A stretch of 64,000 bases of DNA from Steromphala cineraria. Its lineage: Eukaryota; Mollusca; Gastropoda; Trochida; Trochidae. The notes under the pieces were generated by a model. It did not search any database and was not told the origin of the DNA. It saw only the letters and a program-made list of their open reading frames with translations. Position numbers and translations under genes: made by a program. The stretch lies in the NCBI GenBank assembly GCA_916613615.1, contig OU744732.1, positions 57,744,727 through 57,808,726 of the forward strand, written 5' to 3'. Numbering within the stretch: position 1 is the first letter of the stretch; each line of letters begins with the position of its first letter. Shown here one piece after another: positions 47,840 to 59,351 of the stretch.

Positions 47840-48055
47840 ATGCACGTGCTCTTATCATTTGACTTGACAAAGCGACGAGACAGCAAGGATAGTTTCAAGA
47901 TGGCCAACACGTGCTTGTCGGAGTACTCTTACAGCGAAGAAAACTTAATGGATAATATTTTTCGAGAGCCCAGCTCAAGAAAACGCTACAGTAACTACAT
48001 ACGTCCAATAAAGGAACAATTTTCGGATATTTGCTGTTGGAGCGCAAGTGTGTGA
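47840..48055 (+). CDS. Hypothetical small protein, candidate first exon
   Basis: The open frame gives 71 codons from the ATG at 47840, or 52 including stop from a second ATG at 47900 in the context CAAGATGG (G at +4, A at -3). The product is polar with no recognised family: it has an acidic start (LSEYSYSEENLMDN), a basic middle (SSRKRYSNYIRPIK) and three cysteines near the end. It ends at a TGA, so it would not run through the splice donor at 48239; a second short frame would. It may be an upstream ORF of a spliced transcript or a chance frame. Support comes only from the CpG-rich upstream context and the downstream splice signals. Confidence 0.3.
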   Translation: MHVLLSFDLTKRRDSKDSFKMANTCLSEYSYSEENLMDNIFREPSSRKRYSNYIRPIKEQFSDICCWSASV

Positions 48056-48225
48056 ACAGTGGAATGTGCCGGACTATCCATAATCAACGCATATTTTATT
48101 ATTCACTGGATTATATTGTCATTTTTGTGTTACGATGCAGTTGGGCATTCTTTGAATGTTAATGGATCAGCGACACGTCTTTTCCAGACAGAAACACATC
48201 TGCAGCTTGTGTACACGGATTATCC

Positions 48226-48681
48226 ATGTTGAATGAAGGTAAGCGATATGTTAGTCCAACTGCATATTTCTTTCAATGAGTGCAAGTTTTTAATACTAGC
48301 ATTACATGAACCATTAGTTCACCTGTCAAAGTCTTAAAACATGGTTGGCATGAGCTATTGTTTGTACTCATTGTTGAAATCAACATTTCTGTTTCGAAAT
48401 TGGTGTGCTGAGATTGACGGAATTGCTGCTGTGTTCCTAAATAAGTGTTGACGATTAAAGATATATTGGCATGAATGCAAAAGAAACATTTGAGCGTTGA
48501 GTAAACTTTTTAACATTTTAATATAATGATGTAAATTAAGTGGAATAATATTTTTCTTACAGGTAACAAGTGGATTAAAAACATCAGGGATTTACAGGAC
48601 AGCATCTACCGAATTACGAAGATCACCCCGTACCTGCACACAAACCGAAATCACGCCTCTGACAGAAAACCCAACTCTTGA
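48226..48681 (+). CDS. Hypothetical two-exon short ORF (48226-48238 joined to 48563-48681)
   Basis: An ATG at 48226 is followed by a GAAG|GTAAGC donor (GT at 48239-48240). An acceptor TTTTTCTTACAG ends at 48562. The join keeps the frame and gives a 43-codon product beginning M-L-N-E-G-N-K-W-I-K and ending at the TGA at 48679-48681. AATAAA follows at 48696-48701. The donor and polypyrimidine-acceptor pair is the best non-HES splice pair noticed in the window. The peptide matches no family I know. Confidence 0.25.
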
Positions 48682-48812
48682 AGGTTTCAGGAACTAATAA
48701 AGGAGTTGACAATGTACCGTTTTCATAAAAGAATAAAAAAATTGAAAGCTTGTCATGTACTTCATACGAAACCATTGATAAAATCGTCACCCACAGTCGA
48801 TACTGATCATAT

Positions 48813-49065
48813 TGACCTAGGGAGTTATGAGATATCTAACCTTTATGCCATCTTTCGACCCCATAACATTTATACGGAGGTGTTTTTTTAAATATTACTC
48901 GAGGCGAAGGCGAGAGTAATATTTAAAAAACACCGACGTGTTTTAACCGAGGGAGGATACTGAAAGTCGAGGCGAAGCCGAGATTTTCAGTATCCGGACG
49001 AGGATATGATTTAGCTAAATGTATGACGTCACGAAAGGTTGGATATCTCATAACTCCCAAGGTCA
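48813..49065. mobile_element. Compound foldback element with two inner hairpins
   Basis: The outer arms 48813-48844 and 49034-49065 pair (GGGAGTTATGAGATATC core). Inside are a hairpin GGTGTTTTTTTAAATATTAC with its complement (48879-48933) and a second one, GGATACTGAAA with TTTTCAGTATCC (48955-48995). The loops share GAGGCGAAGGCGAG and GAGGCGAAGCCGAG. The three stems are nested like a cruciform. Confidence 0.8.
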
Positions 49066-49311
49066 TTGGCAAGGTCTGATATCAAATAATGCCCTAGGGC
49101 GATATGGATGAACAACCGATGATGACGTCATAAGAGGTTGATATGAGAATGAACCAATGATAAGGGAATGGGACCATATAGTAAAGCTCTTTTGTGTTAC
49201 TTTTCTTAAAAATGTATATAAGACTGTTTTTCGAAATTAAGTAAACCTATTTATAATTTATTCTTATTTTGGAACGATCAGATCAGAGACATGCTAACAA
49301 TATATCAAGCA

Positions 49312-49671
49312 TTAAAGAGGCAGTAGCACGCTTTTGAGGGAATATGAGTGGATGTCAGGAAAATGAAAATAAATGGTTCCAATTGAAAGACAATGTATTT
49401 AAACTAAATGAAGCAGTAATAAATCAAATATATAATGTAAATTTCAGCCATGCAATTCCTTTTTCTTACACAAAATGAATTAAAGGTGTTCACACAAAAA
49501 TGTCCACCAATGGATCTCATGTGAATCTGTATAATTTCTCTGACTATGAATGATTGGTTTGTCTAATGAGATTTGACACTATCGAAATAATGCATTAAAC
49601 ATTATCATACAATTTTCAGTTGAAAAATTTAAGATATAAAATTTTCAAAAAACGTGCTATTGCCCCTTTAA
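49312..49671 (-). mobile_element. TTAA MITE family, copy 6
   Basis: Full length in minus orientation; TTAA at 49312-49315 and 49668-49671. The left end has one change (AGAGGCAGTAGCACG). Confidence 0.9.
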
Positions 49672-51760
49672 AGTCCGCATCAAATCCAAATTACCTGTTA
49701 TAAAAAAAACGAAATTAAGAACATGTTTATTTCAGAAACTAAACCACTCTCACTTATAGACAAACCAAATGCCTTCACAGGTATGTACAAGGCAATATCC
49801 CTCAATCTCTATCTAGGAGACCTCAATACCAATAATCTAAAAAGATCAACCAATAGCAACCCCCGTACCTAAACCGCAGGCCAACAAGCTTCCACGGGTA
49901 TGTTCAGGCCCGTCGCTTCTCCTGTTCAAATACACAGGATCAAACCACATGACATACCTGTACAATACCCCGATAGAGGCTACCCGCGTTCAGTTGACAC
50001 CGAGTGCATGGGAAATGTAAATACTTCTAAAGTAGGCTATATTTCACCTGGCGAGTATACTGGCTCTCATAAACACAGGTAACTTGATCACGAGGACAAT
50101 TGTATTTACCTCATCTCGGTGAGGTCTGTTTCCTTCGGAATGATAGTTGTGGAAATACACAGTTTCCTGATTGTATTGTTTATTGAAGGTTAATCTTGAT
50201 ATTCATCACTCCCATGTTAAAGTACGAAAGCTTCCAGGGTTTAGAACTGATTTTTTAGATTCATCTTTTGAAAGTGGTAATAACTAATTTGTGATTGTAA
50301 TAACCATTTTTTTCTGGTAATTACCGCTATTGGAAATGGTGTTTGGAATTGGTAACTACCAAATTTCAAAAATAAATTCTGAGCCCTGTAGGCTTTCGTA
50401 TTTAAGAGCATTAATGCAATGTAAACTCAGATCGACAGTTCCATATTTGTTATTATTGAGCTAAATTTATTTGGATTGTCATTAATGGAATGAGGCTTTT
50501 TCATAATGTTGTAAAGAACCCGCTCGATAAAAAATGAACCATTCATTAAAATCAATATTTTAAAAGTTACATTGACATACGTGTTTCATTACTCGTATTT
50601 ATGGCAAATATTGTTTGAATATTGATTATATACAATCGTGTCATTTTTCTTTTGGAAGGGACACAATTATAAACATATATTCAAATTGAACTGGGTTTAG
50701 TACACATGTAATTATGTTCTTTTAAAGTTGTGATTTCTATAAGGTCATTCAAAAACATAATCTAATTTCAAGTCTTTGAATATCACCGAAGTGAAACATT
50801 AAGGTTCCTAATATGAACGTAAAGGATATTATGTATAATTTGCGTTCAGAAATTTTATTTGATTGCTGATGAATTGAGAGGCAAACTTCATATGGCCTAT
50901 ATATAGGCTTATATATGTCGTATATAAGCTCCCCTGAAATCCAGTTCTCATAAATGTATGCAATAACCCATTAATTTTGACCCCCTTCAAAACTGTCGTT
51001 TATCAATACAAAGCGCCTCCCTCCCACGCATTTGGACCCGTAGCGTCTTTACTCCACAACACTTGTCATTTGGAGTGTAACAAGACAGTTAAACAGCCAC
51101 TCCGTGAGTTGTTGGGCTTCTCTATACAAACGTTTATCAATAGTGTCATTTGAAAGTAAACTGTCTCGGAAAAGTGTTTTTTCAAAGCTAATCGATGATG
51201 TATAAAGAAAATAAGAAGGTTTTAAGTTGTGATTATGATCGAAACCGGACAGTGCAAACAGTTTGTTTAACTAGTCAGAATGACCCATTCGATTTGATTT
51301 TGTTTGATGGCTATATAACTAGTATTCTTGTAGACAAGATGTGTGAATTTGGCGTCATTGAGAATATTTGACTGTTTAGGGATTTTAATGAAAACAAGAA
51401 TTCATCATATAACTTCTATTTGGGGATTAATTTTTTTTCAATTTTCTTGAATTTCAATAAAGAATATCCGATTTCAACTCTTTGAAAACAAAATCAACAG
51501 AGTCACATTGACATTATGCAAAGAGATGATCATGACTTGTGTTTAAAGATGTTGATCACATATGAACAAAAAATAGCTTTTGAAATTTTGACCACTGGCC
51601 AGTTTAAGGCCTATCAAAACTGTTACTGTTACTGTTACTGTGTGATGCGGTACACTATCACGTCAAGGTACACGGAATCTAAACTTTTGTGTATTTAACT
51701 TTTGAAATTTACTCTAAATCCGTTTCGTTTCGTAATGCTGCAACCCCTCAAAGACAGCCC
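49672..51760. other. Nothing recognised
   Basis: A 60-codon frame at 49900-50082 lies in a GC-richer patch and ends near a GTAACT donor-like site, but no family was recognised. An AT-rich palindromic run ('ggcctatatataggc') lies near 50895. Confidence 0.3.
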
Positions 51761-51773
51761 AAATCAAATGAAA

Positions 51774-51880
51774 ATTATATTAAGATACTAAGGTAAGCGA
51801 ACAAATTAAAGTTACACAGCTATGATAATTACATTAAGATACTAAAGTAAGTGAACAAACATAAGTTACACAGCTATAAA
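51774..51880 (+). repeat. Short tandem duplication, 54-base unit, two copies
   Basis: 'attaagatactaagg' and 'gttacacagctat' recur 54 bases later with a few substitutions. Confidence 0.75.
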
Positions 51881-52960
51881 GACTATGTGACTTGATCAAT
51901 CTATATACTCAGCTACCAATTTCATGCATTTGGAAATTAAAAGCACTTATATATAAATGTTATTATAATGTCACGGCACACTCGTTATCCTCTCCCAAAA
52001 AGTAATATCCACATCTTACTTATTTTACACATCATTTTACCTTAACTGCATTTTAAACAACCACCACAAATCGTTTAAACTTTCATAACTTTGCAAACAA
52101 CATTTCAAATTTGTCAGGTGAAAAATGACGTTCTTCTTCCATGTACTTGTTGTTTGCGCACACGTTTCTTCACAAATCTGGTCTTGATTAAGTTAAATCT
52201 TTATAAACACTTAAAACCTGCTTGACAACTCAGATTTAAAGAAACCACCCTAAGGCATGGAAGGAGATAAGTGATTCTTAGCCCTCTCACCCCATACTCT
52301 CAAGACGCCTCCCCCAACCCCCTCCCCCCCCCTTTAATCCCCCTTCACCTATCTAAGATCCCCGCTGCAGCATAATATTGGTGTGTCGAGGCCAAAGACG
52401 GAGCGTGGGAAGACAGCAAACCATCACACGTTATACGCATGGGTTTAAGTTTCCTTACAAAATAAAGCTTATATCATTACAACAGACAAGGTTCTCTTAA
52501 TATAGTCTAAGACCCCTCCACTTCATCTTCACATGGCTATTGTAAGCTTGCGACGTGAAGCTTTGAAATGTTTTTAGATTTTCAGACGGATTTTGGTTTT
52601 TAAAAACACAATTCTGACTGCTTGTCTCTATAAACAGTGTGGGCTGTAATGTATTTTGTATTGGCGCCCTGACATCTTATTCCAGAGCTGCTTCACACTA
52701 TATGTTGTCAGGTGGTTTAGGATAGTCGAGGACGTACGTAAAGCGGTGTATTGTTTCAAGATCGGGTCTGATATTTCATTTTAAACCACCATGATCCTGC
52801 AAGTTTACATTAATGGGGTCAGGAGAATTTCAACTGAGGTTAAAAATATTTAAAGGCAACTCAGTGCACTGTAGATTACACCTCCTAAAATACATTCTGG
52901 TATCATGTGTCAACGCATGTTGAATCCAAAAATAATTTCAACACCAGGACGTTATGCATG
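51881..52960. other. No gene recognised; contains a polyC tract and a GAGCGTGGGAA site
   Basis: A C-rich run lies at about 52312-52334. GAGCGTGGGAA (CSL-like core 52404-52411) follows about 80 bases later in a slightly GC-richer patch. Confidence 0.35.
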
Positions 52961-52970
52961 GATATTACAT

Positions 52971-53600
52971 GAGTATCCATGTAATACTTTTTTCCCGATG
53001 AATCATTGGTGATATATCGGAGTACCAAAACATCGATAAAGTCGGATTAAAGGCGATGAATATACCGATATTCAGGCAGGAATGTCGTTAAAGTCCACTG
53101 ATGTTAACAACATATATATATTTCATTAGTATCCATGTGAAACTAGTTTCACGACATGCGACGAATATCGGTAATATTGGAGTACCGAAACATCGGTAAT
53201 AACGGAATAATGGCGATCAATATACCGATATTCAGGCATGACTGTCGTTCAAGTCCACCGATGTTAACAAGATATATATAATTCATGTCTTTTTTGAGTA
53301 TCCATGTAAGTACTAGATTCACGACATACGATGAAACATAAGTAATATCGGAGTACCGACACATCGATAAAATCGGATTAAAGGGGATCAATATACCGAT
53401 ATTCAGGCATTAATGTCGTTAAAAACCACCAACATATACATATTTCATGAGTATCCATGTAAGTACTAATTTCACAACATACGACGAAACATCGATAATA
53501 TCGGAGAACCGAAACATCAGTAATAAGTGAATAAAGACAATCAATATGTCGATATTCAGACACAAGTGTCAAGAAAGTCCACTGATGGTAACAACACATT
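52971..53600 (+). repeat. Satellite array, about 155-170-base unit, four copies
   Basis: GAGTATCCATGT-type unit starts lie near 52971, 53127, 53296 and 53449. Each unit contains 'aatatcggagtaccgaaaca', 'tcaatataccgatattcagg' and a TATATAT stretch. Reverse-strand open frames here are by-products. Confidence 0.88.
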
Positions 53601-56600
53601 CGGTGTACCACAGATATTCAGATATATTCATACAGGTCTAGCTACGCACAGCGCTTTTATCATTCAGAAAATCCGTTAACAAAACATAATGTGTATCAAA
53701 ATCCCATTAATTGACAGGTGTTTGCTAATAAGGATACAAACGTCTATGTAATACGATACCACCCGGTTTTACTCTGAGGAACCTGTGGTGGCTTGAGATT
53801 ATAATTCTTACCCAAATCCAAATCCGTTTCCTCGGTTGCCATAAACCGCCATTCCAAACTTTAATGTCTCCATTAACTTGGCTACAGAATGACTAATAAC
53901 AGACTGAACTTTATTTAAGAACAACCGAGCGGCAACGAGAGCGAAAGATTAGTCATGGGTGATCGTTACAGATTAAACCGAAAAAGGTAATAAAGAAAAA
54001 TGGACATTAGAGACACCGTTTTGTATTATTCAAGAGATCTCCATATCAAATATCTACCGTTTAGAAAATCCGAAACTTTGCATGTTTTATACGTTATTGT
54101 ACATCCTTTTGGATCGTGTCAATTATGTCACGTTATTAGAAAGAGGGGTTTTATAAAGGTCAGACCTTTGACTGTGAAATATTTAGATGTAACCATAATA
54201 GCAAGGTATATTACCTGTTAAATACTAAGGGTACACTGCTGAAGAACTTTGTCATCCGAGAAAAGCTAATGGTTCTGCGGCTCTTTAATGGCCGACCCGA
54301 TGGCGGGAAATTGGATACACAATACCATTGTTAAGTTTTTTGTACATTTTTCAGAGGGGAATTTCAATTTAGAATTTTTGCATTACTGAGCCCTTTTCCT
54401 AGAGGATCATCAATCTTAACGCCAAAATTCAAAGCTAAAATTTATGTATTTTTTTCTTAAGTGCAGGAAGACCTTCTTGTGTGGCTGTTAAGTAAAAAAA
54501 GTTCCATTTTTGTGTACATTTTGACAGGTATCATCTATTTCTCATTTGTGTGATGAATGATTCAACTCTTAAAGATAGCCTTATGATAAACCTTTAGTGA
54601 AAGATTCACAATTCAATGCATAAAGATGCAGGTACTGTTATCATTCGATTTTAGTGCTGGGTTAGAATGTTGTTAATCAACAATGCATACTGAACAACAA
54701 TGTTGTGCTTATCCATCAAAACCTCTTTAATCGTCTTGACAGTAGCGTTAATGATAGCCAAAATAGGAAAGTTGTAATAGAAGCTATAATTGTATTAGAC
54801 AAGAGGCCGTTGATAATTATGTGTCATTGTGCACCAAAGGACACGGAGACTTCCCGTTTTTATAAAGAAACACCTTTTTCCTTTACCATTATTTCATAGC
54901 ACATTATTTTTATCTCACACATCTTTCAGACATACATTAACACACGTTTCCACTGTTGGTGTAAAAACTTTTCTTTTGTAGTTGGGAAAAACACATACAC
55001 ATCATGGATCATATACTATGATTTTTTAAACCGCAATCTGAAATCAAACAAGCTGACGAACGACAAAATGAGGTTTCTTCAAGGTTGATGTACTTTCCTA
55101 TAAATGAGGGGAAATGTTGAGAAACCGTTATCAAGGAAATGCTCTGAAGTGATAGTGCAACAAATCAAATATTCAAAGCATACTTACATGAAGCAGGTAT
55201 TTATAGGTCACATGACTCACAGAGGGCATGTAGATTCTGCGATATCATATTTTAAAAGGCTTCCAAAAGTACAGGTGTTCATTTACAAATGGTAACAAGT
55301 TCAGGTGGCATAGAAGGATGAAAGAACTTAAACAGCCCTTACGGTAAATGTTGGACGTTGATGTATTAAGTTCAAAAACATCAAAAGGTGAATAACGAGT
55401 AAGCGTTAATGTATCAACGGTACAGGTGTTACCGTGTATTTAAGATAAGAATTTTACAAAGCTGTTCTGTCAAATTTATCCACAACAGCATAACACAAAC
55501 ACCCACATGACATCAAATTACAGCGGTAAGCCATTTTAGTAAAACGAATGGTACTCCCATTGTTGTCTATACTTTTGCAATATCTGCAGAAACACACCCG
55601 ATCAATAAAACGTTTTTTTTTCAAATTTCCATTTAGAACTTCATTATTTTTTTGGATATATATATTTATGGAACTTACTATGGCACTCTCATTGTTTTCT
55701 GTTTTCAACGGAATGTTTAAGAAAACTGTTAATTTCTCAATAATATTTTGTAATTCTTGTATATATGTTTTTCGTTGAGGAGGGATTTCGTCGAATTTTT
55801 TTACAGTTATGTGAAATAAATATGCACAACATTCAGTTAATCATATGTGAAAATACAATCGGAAAATCAAATCACCGAGATAATTACAACATGTGTTTAT
55901 TTAAATAAAATAAAAGACATAGTAACGATTTTTTAAAGTAGAGAGGAATACAGACTATAGAAGCATTTCTGTATCAAATAGACCATTTAAAAGTTCAACA
56001 TATGATTGGTTTTTTAAAACTTTATTGTTTAATAATACTTTACAAAGGTATAAACTACTACGTCTTATCTCTAAACAGCAAAATGATTATATGATTGACA
56101 AAAAAAGAGGTTCATGAACAAAATAACGTGAATGTGTCAACGTAGGCATACATTCAACAATAAACTTAACTATGAAAATTGTAGTTTCCTGATGCCTTCC
56201 TTGACATATTATCATTAAAACCTGATTCCATATTTGTTCATAAAATTATATTTAAGATTAAGCTTTCTCTTTAAATATACCATATCAATCCAAATTAGGA
56301 TTTATAAAACAATAACAAATATATGTTAGGATATACTTTCTCTGTACATATACTAATTTTTACTCAATTGTGTCATAAATAAAACAGAAAACTTCAAGAT
56401 CAAACAAACTTAAACCTTAATTCTAAAATGAGTATAAATGAAAATGTAAGCGAGGGGATTCATGATAATGTTCAATAAAAGTTTTATTCCCACGAACTTT
56501 CTACATGAATAGACACGCTTTCCAGCACGAGCCAGGGTAATGAGCACGTATAAAGTGTTTCTTTAAACTTACTTATTTGTAAAACTCAACCCTGTTATTA

Positions 56601-56850
56601 TAGGGAAATTATCTAGATGCTCTGTTGTTACCATAAAAGGCAGATTAAAGAGTTCAAATCAAACCATCCGTGCAGGTAAAATAAGAGCATCTTCAGTAAT
56701 TGAAGGGTTGGAGTTAAACTGCTTTAAAATATTCGATTTAACAAGATAATAGTATGAGGATTGATTAGAGGAATTTAACTAGATGATAACGACGTATATG
56801 GTTTGATTAGAGGGAAGATGGCAATGTGTCAGGTGCTTACCTCGCTACCC
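53601..56850. other. Nothing recognised
   Basis: AT-rich, only short frames. Confidence 0.3.
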
Positions 56851-56879
56851 TTGTGTAACGTGTGGGAAGGAAACTCATT

Positions 56880-57195
56880 TAGAATACCTAAATTTGCTGG
56901 TAAATGTAGACAAATTCTAATGACAAATATGTCGATAGATCTTTGAACCTGAAGACGATATAAGGACATTTGTCCAGGAAAATATGAGGATAAATGCAGA
57001 CACAAATAATTGCAAATATGTTATAATATCTTTGGATCTGATGACAAATATGCAGACATTTATGAACGACGATAAGAGAACAAATCTTATTGATCAATAT
57101 GAGGGAAAAGCTTTAATCCTGAGGACGAGCATAAGGACAGTTGTGAGAAAAACCATGAGGATATATCTGAGGACAAATCTGAGGACATAAATGAA
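56880..57195 (+). repeat. Weak degenerate tandem stretch (GAGGACAAAT-type words)
   Basis: Related words such as ATGAGGATAAAT, GAGGACGAGCATAAGGACA and CTGAGGACAAAT recur irregularly. It looks like a decayed short-unit array. A TGTGGGAA word lies just upstream at 56861-56868. Confidence 0.4.
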
Positions 57196-58390
57196 TGAAC
57201 TATTTTGGAAAACCTGTTGGGAAAACCAAGAGGATGATTTTGATCTTGTTTTACTGGAACTACATGTAGCTTATTTTTAGTTCATTTTCACGACGGATTG
57301 CTATTTTTCTTGATTCTATTTGAGTTAATATCAAAATATGTTGTTATAGGAACGACGGGATGAAAGATCGGTGTTGAAAACTGACATTGAAAAATTCCAA
57401 ATTCCAAAATATTCTGTGAAAATATCTACAAAATGATTAATTGACTGCTGCGAAAATGGTGGAATTTAGTTATATATGAGCCCTAATGTCAATCTGCAAA
57501 ATATCTTTCAACACACAACTGAAGTGTCTTGCTAGTACCTCATTCAAAAAATTGAGATCTGAAAAAAGAAAAAATTAATATATTAAACGAAATGTCATCA
57601 AATTCTTAAATACTAATACAAATAAGCATTCAACACTACAAACCACGCTTTCAGAAGAAGTTATCTAAACATTTAAGCAAGTTTTATGCAAATTATGTCA
57701 TAAATTTGAAATACAGGAATCCAAAATATTTTCACGTAATACAATTTTTGTCATCTGCTTTTGAGAAACATTCCTGAATTAATCTTTCAAAGAGATAAGA
57801 ACTTTATATTTACATTTAAAAACGATTCGATTCTTAAACTTGTAGCTGAAATATGTGTTGATGAAAGGAAGTATTAAAATATCTAAAAATGTATTGTATG
57901 GCGTTATTTCAGAGATGCCTTTGAAGATAAAGGGGGTTTCGAGGAAAATCTGTTACATTAAATTACCAACTGTTGTGAGGGACTTTTTGTAAGGGAATGT
58001 TGTTACTCGCTCTTCTGTGATAAATTAAAGTTCCTAAAGCACTAACAGATCTAGCTAAATTATGTATGTATAAATTGAAAGAGACTCCACGTGATTCTGA
58101 CAAACATTGCTTGTCCTGTAAAGGAACTTAAATGTTTTGATATAGGAATTCGATTTCCCTCACCAAATGACAAATATGTAAGAATAGTTCTTTTCCATTA
58201 CACTTATGCGTTTTCATTCGTCCAATGTACAATTTTCAAAAGAGAAATCACAATAATCAGGAATGTTCCAATTATTCTATTTTTCAACCTTTAATATGCA
58301 ACTTAATTAGACATTAACATACCGATAATATGTATTTACTTTTATGCTTTATTTTTTTTTCAAGTACTTATAGATATTTCAAACAATGGA
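57196..58390. other. Nothing recognised
   Basis: AT-rich sequence with no recognised gene or repeat. Confidence 0.3.
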
Positions 58391-58586
58391 AGTTTTAAAT
58401 AGGCTGTAGGACGTTTTTTTGAAAATTTTATATTTTCAATTTTTCGCTGATAATTGTACCCTAATGCTAAATGTATTATTTTGATAATGCCAAAAATCGC
58501 ATTATACAAACCAATCATCTATAGTCAGAGAACAAATTATAAAGATTCACATAAAGTCCATTGGCGGCGATTTTTGAGTGAACACC

Positions 58587-59248
58587 TTATCTTACCTTAC
58601 AGTAAAATCCTCGTTTTTGATTGGCTGACGATCGACTCGTTTTATCTTATGTACACCGCGAGTCTCACCTCTCAAGGTGTACAAATTTCATGTACCCCGC
58701 TGCCATAGCAACAGCTCCTCTCCGAGAAGAGGTGTCGCATAGGGTTAAGATGACGTTACCAAATGACGCACGCGGTGTCCAGAGTTTACATACGTTCGAT
58801 CAGCTGTTTTCGTGATTATTAATTATAGATTTGTTTTCTCGTCATTCTAAGTTTTGTTTGGGACCAAATTCTGCATTGCATTACTTGCACATGCTATAGG
58901 ATTAAAATCAAATAGTTTTTCAACATGTTTAGTGTAATAGTTTTACGTAACACGATTCATAACATTGCAGTCGGGTTGGACGACGCCATTTTGTATACAT
59001 TTAGGGTCAAGGCCGTTCATGCGGTGATGGCTCATACGTTAACGGCAGTCAAACTAAAATAGATATATTTTCTTCTGACATGACGGTAAGATAAATACGT
59101 TGTATGCTTCTCCCTCGGGTAATACGGTCTGATGTACCATCTTTGTAGAAATGTCAGCCCTCGCCTTGCGGCTTGGGCAACATTTCTACAAAGATGGTAC
59201 ATCAGACCGTATTACCCTCGTGAGAAGCAAACAACTTATAATATATTC
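58587..59248. mobile_element. Insertion inside MITE copy 7, with short TIR and a long hairpin
   Basis: TTATCTTACC (58587-58596) is perfectly inverted at 59085-59094. Next to the right end is a 125-base hairpin (59105-59229). The insert is more GC- and CpG-rich than the MITE. Whether the TIR part and the hairpin are one element or two cannot be decided by eye. Confidence 0.55.
59105..59229. repeat. Hairpin with 50-base arms
   Basis: Arms 59105-59154 and 59180-59229 pair almost perfectly (GGTCTGATGTACCATCTTTG core). The 25-base loop reads CAGCCCTCGCCTTGCGGCTTGGGCA minus end bases, and is itself GC-rich and partly self-complementary. Confidence 0.88.
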
Positions 59249-59351
59249 TTTTTGTGTAAGTTTAAGTACATTGTCTTTCAATTGGAACCATTCATTTTCA
59301 TTTTCCTGACGTCACCTTATTAACTCCTAAAACGTGCTACTGTCCCTTTAA

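Larger units (their letters stand above)
58395..59351 (+). mobile_element. TTAA MITE family, copy 7, split by a later insertion
   Basis: The left half (58395-58586) and right half (about 59248-59351) are consecutive parts of the MITE consensus; TTAA flanks both outer ends. About 660 bases of unrelated sequence separate them. Confidence 0.85.

Noticed and set aside
49900..50082. A 60-codon frame ending near a splice-donor-like site
   Set aside because: The local GC rise is suggestive, but there is no matching acceptor or family similarity.
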